Translations under genes and position numbers: made by a program | Shown: in pieces, positions 1-6,562 of the stretch | Position numbering within the stretch: the first letter of the stretch is position 1 | Layout of the letters: every line of letters begins with the position of its first letter | The notes under the pieces: model-generated | The model's database searches: none | What the model was told of the DNA's origin: nothing | Seen by the model: the letters and a program-made list of their open reading frames with translations, nothing else | Origin: Spirochaetales bacterium | GTDB taxonomy: Bacteria; Spirochaetota; Spirochaetia; JAGLYY01 | DNA: 7,551 nt | NCBI GenBank assembly: GCA_023131935.1 | Contig: JAGLYY010000099.1 | Span: 1-7,551, forward strand | Reading direction: 5' to 3'

Positions 1-857
1 ACGGTATTGGAGATAATAATTCTCCTGCTCCGGTAGGAATAATTATGAACCATATTGTGTACGAGATGGGAGTTAGGGAGAAGGATTGTCTCCTCTGTCA
101 GCGTATTAATCACCGTCGAAAGGGCTTTCACCTCCATAACGGTTCCCTCAATATCATCAACGAGTATCTTGTCTCCCACTTTTATCGGTCTGGAGAAAAT
201 AATTACTATACCGGCAAAAAAGTTTGCCACGGTATGCTGAAGGCCAAAACCAAGTCCAATACCGAGTACCCCAAAAAACACCGTGAGGATCGATAGATCT
301 ATTCCGATTACCGAAAGGCCGATAAGGAGCACAAGGACAACAACAGTATACCGGACTAGCTTTGTTAGCGTATATCGACGGGACTCGTCGAGACCTAACC
401 GATCAAGAAACGCGTGATTAACAAGACCCCTGCTCATCTTCCCCGCCCAGGAGGCTAAGTAAAAGAGGGGGATCATAAGAATGATGGTAACAAACGATAT
501 GGTAGTGGACTCCGAAGATAAAATAGGTTGATTAAGAAAGGCATAGAACTTCTGAAAGTACTCACCGATGGCGGCCCCAAACAACCGTCCTATAAGGATT
601 ATGAACAAAATCAGCCAACAGATACGGAAAACGATCCGTACCCACTTATGGACAAGGGTACTTGCTTGTTCCTTTGCCTTGAGAGAGGAAAGGAGGCGTT
701 TCAGACCATACAGGGCAAGTTTGTACACTCCAAAGGCAAGGAGAAGGGGCAGTAGAAATTCCAGAATGAACTGAAGCAGGTGGAAAGGTAATTTCACGGC
801 ACCCAGGGTAATAGGTGTAAGAAAAATCCCCCCGAGAAGATCCAGGAAATCGTTCAT
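1..857 (-). CDS. MscS-family mechanosensitive ion channel (3' end cut by window edge)
   Basis: Read on the minus strand from ATG at 857-855, this frame stays open for 285 codons to the left edge, so the C-terminus is missing. Hydrophobic segments lie near residues 30-52, 72-95, 118-140 and 167-190. They are followed by the MscS pore helix and beta-domain entry, about residues 191-232. That stretch contains the Gly/Ala-rich run GIGLGFGLQHTVANFFAGI and then FSRPIKVGDKI, the family hallmark of TM3 leading into the middle beta domain. PNSHLV near residue 261 is also typical. By family knowledge it is an inner-membrane, tension-gated channel that releases small solutes and ions during hypo-osmotic shock. 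The extra N-terminal helices make it larger than E. coli MscS and closer to the YnaI/YbdG-like architecture. The start is supported by AGGAGG at 867-862 and by the ATGA overlap with the upstream HD-GYP gene. The family call is secure; ion selectivity and trigger are unknown. Confidence 0.93.
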   Translation of the reverse strand, partial: MNDFLDLLGGIFLTPITLGAVKLPFHLLQFILEFLLPLLLAFGVYKLALYGLKRLLSSLKAKEQASTLVHKWVRIVFRICWLILFIILIGRLFGAAIGEYFQKFYAFLNQPILSSESTTISFVTIILMIPLFYLASWAGKMSRGLVNHAFLDRLGLDESRRYTLTKLVRYTVVVLVLLIGLSVIGIDLSILTVFFGVLGIGLGFGLQHTVANFFAGIVIIFSRPIKVGDKILVDDIEGTVMEVKALSTVINTLTEETILLPNSHLVHNMVHNYSYRSRRIIISNT

Positions 858-2638
858 CTCCCCTCCTCAGGGTGGATAATATCTTCAATATTTATAGGAT
901 TGGCTTCAAACTCGATAAATCGGGAGATCCTGTGATATATCTCCTGGTTCTTTAAAAAGATATCTGTTAAGAGAGGATCAAACTGGGTCCCCCTGCCTTG
1001 CCGGATAATCTCTACCGCCTCTGAATGGGAATAGGATTTTTTATAAGGCCGCTTGCTTAACAATGCATCATACACATCCGCAATGGCAACAATCCGCGCC
1101 GAAAGAGGTATCTCCTCCCCCTTTAGTCCATCGGGATATCCGGTACCATCCCAGTGTTCATGGTGATAATAGGCGATCTCTTTCCCAAGGGTGAGGAAAG
1201 ATTCCTTGTTCAGCTCCTTTTGCACCGCCTCAAGGGCACTGCCGCCAAGGCGGGAATGTTCCTTTATCCGTTCATACTCCTCCCTGGTTAGCCGTCCATC
1301 CTTCAGAAGGATCCGGTCTTCTATACCCACCTTACCCACATCATGGAGGGTGGATGAAAGGGCAATATCTTCGATATACTGATCGGTTATATAATCCCTG
1401 AATTTCGGTAATTCCCGCAGCTGTATGGCTAATACCCTGGTAAATTCCCGAATCCGTTCAAGATGTTTTCCCGTGTTCTTGTCACGGTATTCGGTTAGCC
1501 GGGCGAACCCCATGATTGTTGCCGCCTGGGTTTCTTTTACCTCAGCGATACTTTCCCGCAATTTTTGTTCAAGATGAATCCGTTCGGTTAAATCCTTCTC
1601 CACGATGGAGTAGGCAATAACCTCTCCCGCTAAGTCCAGGATCTCCGCGTAGGATGCAAAGGTGTATATTAGCCCCCCATCTTTTACGTTCCTCCGGACT
1701 TCCGTCTCAATATATCTGCCTTTGTTCTCCTTCACCTTCCCTATAATCTTCATTAAAGAGGGTTGCTCCTTGTTGTACCGGAAAAGGAAGTCGAATTTTT
1801 CCCCCACTGTGTCATCCCATGAGTACCCGTACATAGATTCCGCCGCAGCATTCAGATTGACTATGGTGCCCTCGGGATCAACTATGATAATGGAGGAGAT
1901 AATGGTATCGAAAAGGATCGTGAAGTTCCGCTCCGAAATCATCAGCCTGGACTCAATACTTTTAAGGTAGGTAACATCCTTAAACTGAGTAACATAACCG
2001 GTAATCGCCCCGCTTTCGCTCTTGACTATCCAAGAGGTATCCAGGACCCGCTTTATTCCCCCGGTTTTTGTATAAATATGGGTTTCCAGGTTATACAGAG
2101 CCTTACCCTCAACGAGGCGCATCAGCTTTTCCTCCAGATCATCGTGATAAATATACAGGGAGGAGAGATCCTTGAGTTTCGCATTCTCGTTGTAACCGGT
2201 TAACTCAAAAAAGGCTTTGTTGGCCGTTAAAATATTACCATCCAGATCCGCCGTGAAAAGAGCGTCTCCAATGTTATTAAAGAGACGCTTGTAGTTTTTC
2301 TGGTACAATTGAACAAGCCTGGAGGATGCTCCCCCCTCTTCAGATACTTTAACAAGGATGTAGTGGCCATCCTGAGACTGGACCTGAAGTGCCCGTACAA
2401 GAAAATCCCTCGATACCCCATGTGCATTGGGGATACTGAGGGATTTTTCCCCCTCAAGAATGCCTGGAATGTTAAGGTACCCTAAAAACTCCTTCTCATG
2501 GATGAGAATATCTCTGCTTCTCAAATCCAGCATCTTCAGAAGAACTTCGTTAAAGAACAGAATTTCATGATCATGATTGAGGATGAGAAACCCTTCAGAA
2601 ATTTCTTCAATAATTTTTACAAAAACATCCGTGAACAT
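854..2638 (-). CDS. PAS-PAS-PAS-HD-GYP protein, probable cyclic-di-GMP phosphodiesterase
   Basis: This 594-residue protein has no signal peptide or membrane segment and should be cytoplasmic. Three PAS-type sensor domains occupy about residues 1-100 (degenerate), 112-228 and 233-352; the last two show typical ends (FKDVTYLKSIE, EKDLTERIHLEQ). A short helical linker leads to an HD-GYP domain at about 370-575. Visible motifs are TGKHLERI (H391), LHDVGK (H432, D433, K436), HSRLGG (H461), YHHEHWDGTGYPDG (H492-E494 and GYP at 500-502) and ADVYDAL (D521). The metal-ligand set and the GYP signature look intact, so hydrolysis of cyclic-di-GMP to pGpG/GMP is the expected activity. This is family knowledge; some HD-GYP proteins act on cGAMP instead. 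The ligands of the PAS domains cannot be read from sequence. It is the first gene of a leftward unit whose next gene is an MscS channel with a 4-nt overlap. ATG at 2638 has no recognisable Shine-Dalgarno sequence. Confidence 0.93.
   Translation of the reverse strand: MFTDVFVKIIEEISEGFLILNHDHEILFFNEVLLKMLDLRSRDILIHEKEFLGYLNIPGILEGEKSLSIPNAHGVSRDFLVRALQVQSQDGHYILVKVSEEGGASSRLVQLYQKNYKRLFNNIGDALFTADLDGNILTANKAFFELTGYNENAKLKDLSSLYIYHDDLEEKLMRLVEGKALYNLETHIYTKTGGIKRVLDTSWIVKSESGAITGYVTQFKDVTYLKSIESRLMISERNFTILFDTIISSIIIVDPEGTIVNLNAAAESMYGYSWDDTVGEKFDFLFRYNKEQPSLMKIIGKVKENKGRYIETEVRRNVKDGGLIYTFASYAEILDLAGEVIAYSIVEKDLTERIHLEQKLRESIAEVKETQAATIMGFARLTEYRDKNTGKHLERIREFTRVLAIQLRELPKFRDYITDQYIEDIALSSTLHDVGKVGIEDRILLKDGRLTREEYERIKEHSRLGGSALEAVQKELNKESFLTLGKEIAYYHHEHWDGTGYPDGLKGEEIPLSARIVAIADVYDALLSKRPYKKSYSHSEAVEIIRQGRGTQFDPLLTDIFLKNQEIYHRISRFIEFEANPINIEDIIHPEEGR
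862..867 (-). promoter_or_regulatory. Shine-Dalgarno site for the MscS gene
   Basis: AGGAGG on the minus strand, four bases before the ATG at 857, lies inside the last codons of the HD-GYP gene. With the ATGA stop/start overlap (854-857) it fixes the start of the channel gene and suggests translational coupling. Confidence 0.8.
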
Positions 2639-2646
2639 AATGTAGT

Positions 2647-2675
2647 ATTATGTTCCAGTTTTCCCAAATCAGCAA
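2647..2675 (-). promoter_or_regulatory. Candidate sigma70-like promoter for the HD-GYP/MscS unit
   Basis: On the minus strand, TTGCTG (2675-2670) is followed after 17 bases by CATAAT (2652-2647), a 5/6 match to the -10 consensus at ideal spacing; the -35 matches only 3/6. The predicted transcription start is near 2640, about two bases before the ATG at 2638. That agrees with the lack of a Shine-Dalgarno sequence and suggests a leaderless message. The call is based on pattern only. Confidence 0.4.
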
Positions 2676-2680
2676 TACGA

Positions 2681-2697
2681 CAAGAAAAGATTTCTTG
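2681..2697. promoter_or_regulatory. Perfect inverted repeat, candidate operator between divergent genes
   Basis: CAAGAAA-AGA-TTTCTTG is a perfect 7-bp dyad with a 3-nt spacer, placed centrally in the 91-bp divergent intergenic region. It sits just upstream of the candidate minus-strand -35 box and overlaps the candidate plus-strand -35 box. This is a typical place for a dimeric regulator that controls both directions. It is AT-rich and is not followed by a T-run, so it is unlikely to be a terminator. No regulator gene is visible in the window, and chance occurrence cannot be excluded. Confidence 0.4.
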
Positions 2698-2722
2698 CAA
2701 TTCTAATAAAGCCCTGTACACT
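2695..2722 (+). promoter_or_regulatory. Candidate sigma70-like promoter for the OmpA-like gene
   Basis: TTGCAA (2695-2700, 4/6 match) and TACACT (2717-2722, 4/6 match) are 16 bases apart. Transcription would begin near 2729, directly before the ATG at 2730, which mirrors the arrangement on the other strand. Both boxes are weak, so this is a tentative call. Confidence 0.25.
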
Positions 2723-2729
2723 TAACATT

Positions 2730-3596
2730 ATGAGATACGAACTTGGCATAGAGGTAAATCATACAAAATACTTGCGGTTTCTGCCTCTTACAGAACAGGG
2801 AAGGGGAAAATGTTTCCTTACCACCATTCGTCACCATCAGAGAGAGGCGGTACTGAAAATTTTTCTGTTTTCAAGGCAAAAGAAACGGGAAATCGAAGAG
2901 ATCACCATCAGGGTCCCTAAAGGGGAAATGGGGGTTGATCCCCGGATAGACCTGGTTGGGGATTTCGATGGCCGACGTAATGTACACCTGAAGGTCCTTC
3001 TGAACAACGAGACCTACAGGGAAACAGACATCCTCCTGCCGATACGCCTTTCGCCATGGCTCCTCGCGATTCCCACGGCCCTTGCTATCGGGGCCCTGCT
3101 CTGGTTATTGGGGTACTTTCTTTTCTCAACTTTCTCTGCAACACCAAAGAGTTCCCGGGAACCCCTAGACTCCTCTGCCAGAGAAACCGAAAAACCGGAA
3201 ATATCAACCCAACCGGTCCGGGAAACAGAAGAACCACCCCCATCAACCCCGGCCTTTACAGCCCGGAATGTGACTGTTTATTTCGCCCCAAACAGCCCAT
3301 TCCTCACACCCCGGGAGGAAGAAACCTTAAGGGACCTTCTGCCGCTCCTAGAAGAACATCCGGAGGCGACCGTTTCTATTTCCGGACACTGCGCCTCTTT
3401 TGGATCTGAAAAAGGAAGGCAGGAGTTATCCCACGAAAGAGCGGCGGCGGTTGAAAAATTTCTACGGTCCGGAGGCTGGTCACCAACCGTATCTCCGGAA
3501 ATTACCGGGTATGGCGCGAACAGACCCGTTACAGCGGACCCCGATCAACAGCAGATCAATCGGCGGGTTGAAATCAGAATAGAGCCGCCGGAATAA
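2730..3596 (+). CDS. Single-pass membrane protein: Hsp70-SBD-like domain, TM helix, OmpA-like domain
   Basis: This 288-residue protein has three parts. Residues 1-105 are a beta-rich domain without a signal peptide. Its pattern (ELGIEV at 4-9, HHQREAVLKIF at 35-45, GVDPRIDLVGDFD at 68-80, then NVHLKVL) follows the order of conserved strands in the substrate-binding beta domain of DnaK/Hsp70, but no ATPase domain is present. A hydrophobic helix covers about 109-133. A Pro/Glu/Thr/Ser-rich linker runs to about 178. Residues 179-288 form an OmpA-like (OmpA/MotB/Pal) domain with SGH at 218-220, LSHERAAAV at 233-241, GYGANRPV at 260-267 and NRRVEIRI at 277-284. The positively charged N-terminal side suggests N-in/C-out topology, putting the OmpA domain in the periplasm against peptidoglycan. 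The DAP-contacting Asp of OmpA is replaced by Ala222, while the partner Arg237 is kept. No Shine-Dalgarno sequence precedes the ATG, but the first strand (ELGIEV) begins at once, which supports this start. The OmpA call is strong; the Hsp70-SBD resemblance is my reading of pattern. Confidence 0.85.
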   Translation: MRYELGIEVNHTKYLRFLPLTEQGRGKCFLTTIRHHQREAVLKIFLFSRQKKREIEEITIRVPKGEMGVDPRIDLVGDFDGRRNVHLKVLLNNETYRETDILLPIRLSPWLLAIPTALAIGALLWLLGYFLFSTFSATPKSSREPLDSSARETEKPEISTQPVRETEEPPPSTPAFTARNVTVYFAPNSPFLTPREEETLRDLLPLLEEHPEATVSISGHCASFGSEKGRQELSHERAAAVEKFLRSGGWSPTVSPEITGYGANRPVTADPDQQQINRRVEIRIEPPE

Positions 3597-3637
3597 TGGA
3601 CCGGTCCCGGTTTTCCATTTTTCCGGTTTGGCATAAG

Positions 3638-3643
3638 GATAAT
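3638..3643 (+). promoter_or_regulatory. Possible -10 box upstream of the first glycosyltransferase
   Basis: GATAAT matches the -10 consensus at 5/6, 21 bases before the ATG at 3665. No convincing -35 box lies 15-19 bases upstream, so an independent promoter for the glycosyltransferase genes is possible but weakly supported. Confidence 0.2.
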
Positions 3644-3653
3644 AAGTAGTTCC

Positions 3654-3660
3654 GGGAGGA
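3654..3660 (+). promoter_or_regulatory. Shine-Dalgarno site for the first glycosyltransferase
   Basis: GGGAGGA ends four bases before the ATG at 3665. It is the strongest ribosome-binding site on the plus strand and fixes the start. Confidence 0.8.
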
Positions 3661-3664
3661 TCAG

Positions 3665-4933
3665 ATGGGCAGAAAGATTGGATTCATTTCCTTCAGAATT
3701 TCAGGAACCGATGGAGTGTCCCTTGAAACAATGAAATGGGCCACAATCCTTGAAAGGCAGGGGCACACCTGTTACTTCATGGCCGGGCAGCTGGATATCC
3801 CGGATGGAAGGTCCTTTATATCCCCCCTCTCCCATTTCACGAACCAGGACATCGTGCAGCTTTATCGGGAATGCTTTGGTTTCGCTCGGCGGCCTGAGAG
3901 CCTCACGAAAGGGCTCCATAAGTACCGGGAGCTCCTGAAGAAGGATGTATACGAATTCATCAAACGGTTTGATCTCGACCTGCTCATTCCGGAAAATGTC
4001 GTCACTATCCCCCTGAATATCCCCCTCGGCATGGCTATTACCGAAGTCATCGCTGAAACCGGTATTCCAACTATCGCCCATCATCATGATTTCTTCTGGG
4101 AACGGAAACGTTTTTTAAGAAACAACGTCTGGGATTACTTGAACTCCTGCTATCCACCCCACCTGAACTCAATCCACCATGTTGTTATCAACTCTTCAGC
4201 CCAGAACCAGCTTGCCCTGCGAACCGGGATCTCCTCTACCCTGGTTCCGAATGTGATGGAGTTCGAATCACCTCCACCGGAAATTGACGATTACAATAGA
4301 GATGTCCGGAAGGAACTGGGAATTCCTGAAGATGAATTGCTGCTCCTTCAGCCGACCCGGGTCGTTCAAAGAAAGGGCATTGAACATGCCATCGAACTCA
4401 CTGCCCGGCTTGGCCTTCCCGCAACCCTGGTAATTTCCCACGCCAGCGGCGACGAGGGGTATGAGTACGAGCAGCGGGTGAAGGAATTCGCCGAGCTCCT
4501 GGGAACTCATACCCTCTTCGTAGACGAAAAGATCGGAGATCAGAGAGGCACAGCCATGGACGGATCAAAGATCTTTTCTCTTCAGGATATTTACCCCCAC
4601 GCGGACCTGGTAACCTACCCTTCCATTTTTGAAGGCTTTGGAAATGCCTTCCTCGAAGCGATCTACTTCAAGAAACCGATTCTGGTAAATAACTATTCCA
4701 TTTTTTCCCACGATATTAAACCCAAGGGCTTCACTGTCATAGAGATGGATGAGTTCATCTCCCAGACAACAATTGATTTCACCAGAAACCTGCTGCAGGA
4801 CCCCGGGAGAATAAAGGAGATGGTAGAAAACAACTATCATCTGGGGCTGAAATACTATTCCTATTCAACCCTGGACACCCTGTTGAATGCTATTACGTCA
4901 ACCTTCTGGGGACAACCCGGTCCCCGGAACTAG
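3665..4933 (+). CDS. GT4-family (GT-B fold) glycosyltransferase, mannosylglucosylglycerate-synthase type
   Basis: This 422-residue cytoplasmic protein has the two Rossmann-like halves of a GT-B transferase. The N-terminal half begins with KIGFISF and the glycine loop SGTDGVSLE (13-21), and contains the distinctive HHHDFFWER (139-147), probably in the acceptor/active-site cleft. The C-terminal half has QPTRVVQRKGIEHA (229-242), where R232 and K237 fit the donor-phosphate-binding Arg/Lys of GT4 enzymes. It also has the EX7E motif, E323 to E331, within FEGFGNAFLEA. By family knowledge it is a retaining transferase using a nucleotide-sugar donor. From memory, the HHHDF-WER pattern recalls bacterial enzymes such as MggS of Petrotoga, which makes mannosylglucosylglycerate, a compatible solute; I cannot confirm this by search. 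It lies 68 bp after the OmpA-like gene and 69 bp before a second transferase. Fold and family are secure; donor and acceptor are not determined. Confidence 0.85.
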   Translation: MGRKIGFISFRISGTDGVSLETMKWATILERQGHTCYFMAGQLDIPDGRSFISPLSHFTNQDIVQLYRECFGFARRPESLTKGLHKYRELLKKDVYEFIKRFDLDLLIPENVVTIPLNIPLGMAITEVIAETGIPTIAHHHDFFWERKRFLRNNVWDYLNSCYPPHLNSIHHVVINSSAQNQLALRTGISSTLVPNVMEFESPPPEIDDYNRDVRKELGIPEDELLLLQPTRVVQRKGIEHAIELTARLGLPATLVISHASGDEGYEYEQRVKEFAELLGTHTLFVDEKIGDQRGTAMDGSKIFSLQDIYPHADLVTYPSIFEGFGNAFLEAIYFKKPILVNNYSIFSHDIKPKGFTVIEMDEFISQTTIDFTRNLLQDPGRIKEMVENNYHLGLKYYSYSTLDTLLNAITSTFWGQPGPRN

Positions 4934-5002
4934 GATTTGATGATCCGCTGTAGCAAGATACCGGCAGACTGTTACTGCTAAGGGTTTGCGGAGCAACTAA
5001 GT
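4934..5002 (+). other. Short intergenic gap between the two glycosyltransferase genes
   Basis: This 69-bp spacer contains GGAG at 4989-4992, ten bases before the ATG at 5003, a modest ribosome-binding site. TAGCA and TGCTA form an imperfect, long-looped inverted repeat near 4953-4981 that is too weak to call a terminator. The two genes are probably co-transcribed. Confidence 0.5.
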
Positions 5003-6562
5003 ATGAAAGACCTGGTTATCTTCCATTATCACCTCCTGCCGGGGGGAGTAACGAATGTCATCACCCTGGCGATCCGGGCCCTGGGGCAATACGCGCGGGA
5101 AATCAGATCGATCACCATAGCTACTGGCCGGGAAGATAACACCCAAAAGGTCCTGGGGAACCTGAACAACCTTGGTATTCCGATAATAATCAGGATAATT
5201 CCTGAAATTGATTACCTCGAAGAGGTCCCTGTTGATCAGAAAAGGGCCCGGGAAAATCTGAAAAAAAAGCTTCTTACCCTCTTTCCCAATACTGTATGGT
5301 GGATCCACAACTTTCATATAGGCAAAAATCCTCTCTTTACCCGGGCCCTCATCGACATCGCCCATGAAAGACAGCAACAGAACCTTATCTTTCATATCCA
5401 TGATTTTCCCGAGTGTGCCCGATTTGAAAACCTCAGCCACCTGCATCAGATGGTTAAGGATGATGTATATCCGATACTGCCGAATGTCCGGTATTCGGTG
5501 ATTAACTCGAGAGACCGGAAACTCCTTATAGATGCGGGATTGCCGGAGGAACTCCTCTGGAACCTGAATAATCCCGCGGCACCCTCAGACAACCTGAATT
5601 CACTCAGGGCCTCAGACAGTTCAAAGAAAACTCTAGAGGTATTAAAAACCCTCGGCCCCGCATTCCCCGGATGGGACCCGGAACAGGGGTATATCTTTTA
5701 TCCCGTCAGGACCATCCGCCGAAAAAACATTCTCGAAGCGGGGCTTCTCGCGAAGCTCCTGAACAAAAACCTGCTCATTACCCTGCCGGGTGTGAGCCGC
5801 CGGGAAAAACCCTATTCCGACCTGGTTGGTTCCTGCTATGCCGAAGGGATAATACCGGGACTCTGGGGATTTGGAGGGCAGCTGGAAGAGCTGAGACTTT
5901 CCTTTACCGACCTGCCGGGAATCAGCGACGGAATTATCTCAACCTCGGTGCAGGAGGGATTCGGGTACCTGTTTGTAAATGCTCTCAGGTGGGGACGGCC
6001 CCTCATCGCGCGGTATCTCGATATTCTCGAAGGGATCAGAGAAATTTTTAATGGATATCCCCATCACTTTTATACATCCCTCCTCGTCCCTCTCGATAAA
6101 AAGCAGCGGGAAAAACTGTTGCCCCAATATCATGAAAGGGTACGTTCTATCGGGGAATATGTTTCGCCGGAAGACAGAGAGAAACTTGAAAAAGAAATTA
6201 CCCTCCTTGGTATAGAGGGATTTATCGATTTTTCCTACCTCCCGGTACCGGATCAGAGGGAGATCCTAAGAAACTTTCCCCGGATAAAAGGGGAGATCCT
6301 TGAGGCTAACAAAGACCTCCTCGCGGACCTGAATAAAACCCTGGGAGAGATGGGACACCCGAAACAGATGCCCGACTTGCTCAACACGCGAAATTATGGC
6401 CGCGGAATGATGGAGATCCTTGATTCCTTCTCGTCAATGGAACAGGTCATGGGACAAGCCAACCACCAGGGTCCGCACACAATCTCAAAGATCCACCAAA
6501 ACCTGATTTCCCGGTTTGCCCGGCTCGAATACCTCCGATTGCTCTATGAGTATGGCTTATGA
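5003..6562 (+). CDS. Divergent GT-B glycosyltransferase-like protein with long C-terminal extension
   Basis: This 519-residue soluble protein is recognisable as GT-B/GT4-like. HYHLLPGGVTNVI (8-20) is a glycine-rich N-terminal loop, HIHDFPEC (131-138) sits where the upstream enzyme has HHHDFFWER, YPVRTIRRKNILEA (233-246) is the donor-site Arg/Lys segment, and EGFGYLFVNAL (318-328) corresponds to the EX7E region. The second Glu of EX7E is Asn326, so the motif reads EX7N. About 170 residues follow that core, with a charged, helical character (roughly 365-519), whereas GT4 proteins usually end within about 80-100 residues of this motif. I do not recognise the exact family and infer only sugar transfer or a regulatory, non-catalytic partner role. 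It follows another GT4 gene by 69 bp and overlaps the next gene by ATGA, which indicates a common transcript. The start is chosen for the GGAG upstream and the immediate Rossmann strand (DLVIFHY). Confidence 0.72.
   Translation: MKDLVIFHYHLLPGGVTNVITLAIRALGQYAREIRSITIATGREDNTQKVLGNLNNLGIPIIIRIIPEIDYLEEVPVDQKRARENLKKKLLTLFPNTVWWIHNFHIGKNPLFTRALIDIAHERQQQNLIFHIHDFPECARFENLSHLHQMVKDDVYPILPNVRYSVINSRDRKLLIDAGLPEELLWNLNNPAAPSDNLNSLRASDSSKKTLEVLKTLGPAFPGWDPEQGYIFYPVRTIRRKNILEAGLLAKLLNKNLLITLPGVSRREKPYSDLVGSCYAEGIIPGLWGFGGQLEELRLSFTDLPGISDGIISTSVQEGFGYLFVNALRWGRPLIARYLDILEGIREIFNGYPHHFYTSLLVPLDKKQREKLLPQYHERVRSIGEYVSPEDREKLEKEITLLGIEGFIDFSYLPVPDQREILRNFPRIKGEILEANKDLLADLNKTLGEMGHPKQMPDLLNTRNYGRGMMEILDSFSSMEQVMGQANHQGPHTISKIHQNLISRFARLEYLRLLYEYGL

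Noticed and set aside
45..296. Plus-strand open frame of 83 codons at the left edge
   Set aside because: It lies antisense to the conserved pore-helix and beta-domain region of the MscS gene, has no ribosome-binding site and no recognisable motif.
1662..1970. Plus-strand open frame of 102 codons
   Set aside because: It is fully antisense to the PAS3 part of the HD-GYP gene, with composition expected from an opposite-strand shadow.
3600..3630. CCGG-rich stretch after the OmpA-like gene, considered as a terminator
   Set aside because: The CCGG repeats do not form matching arms with a stable stem, and no T-run follows a hairpin, so an intrinsic terminator cannot be supported.
3701..4087. Minus-strand open frame of 128 codons
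   Set aside because: It is antisense to the N-terminal half of the GT4 gene, whose conserved motifs account for the coding signal here.
4953..4981. TAGCA...TGCTA inverted repeat between the glycosyltransferase genes
   Set aside because: Only five base pairs with a loop of about 20 bases; this is within chance expectation and has no T-run.
4997..5446. Minus-strand open frame of 149 codons
   Set aside because: It is antisense to the second transferase, which carries recognisable GT-B motifs in the plus frame; no motif is seen in this one.
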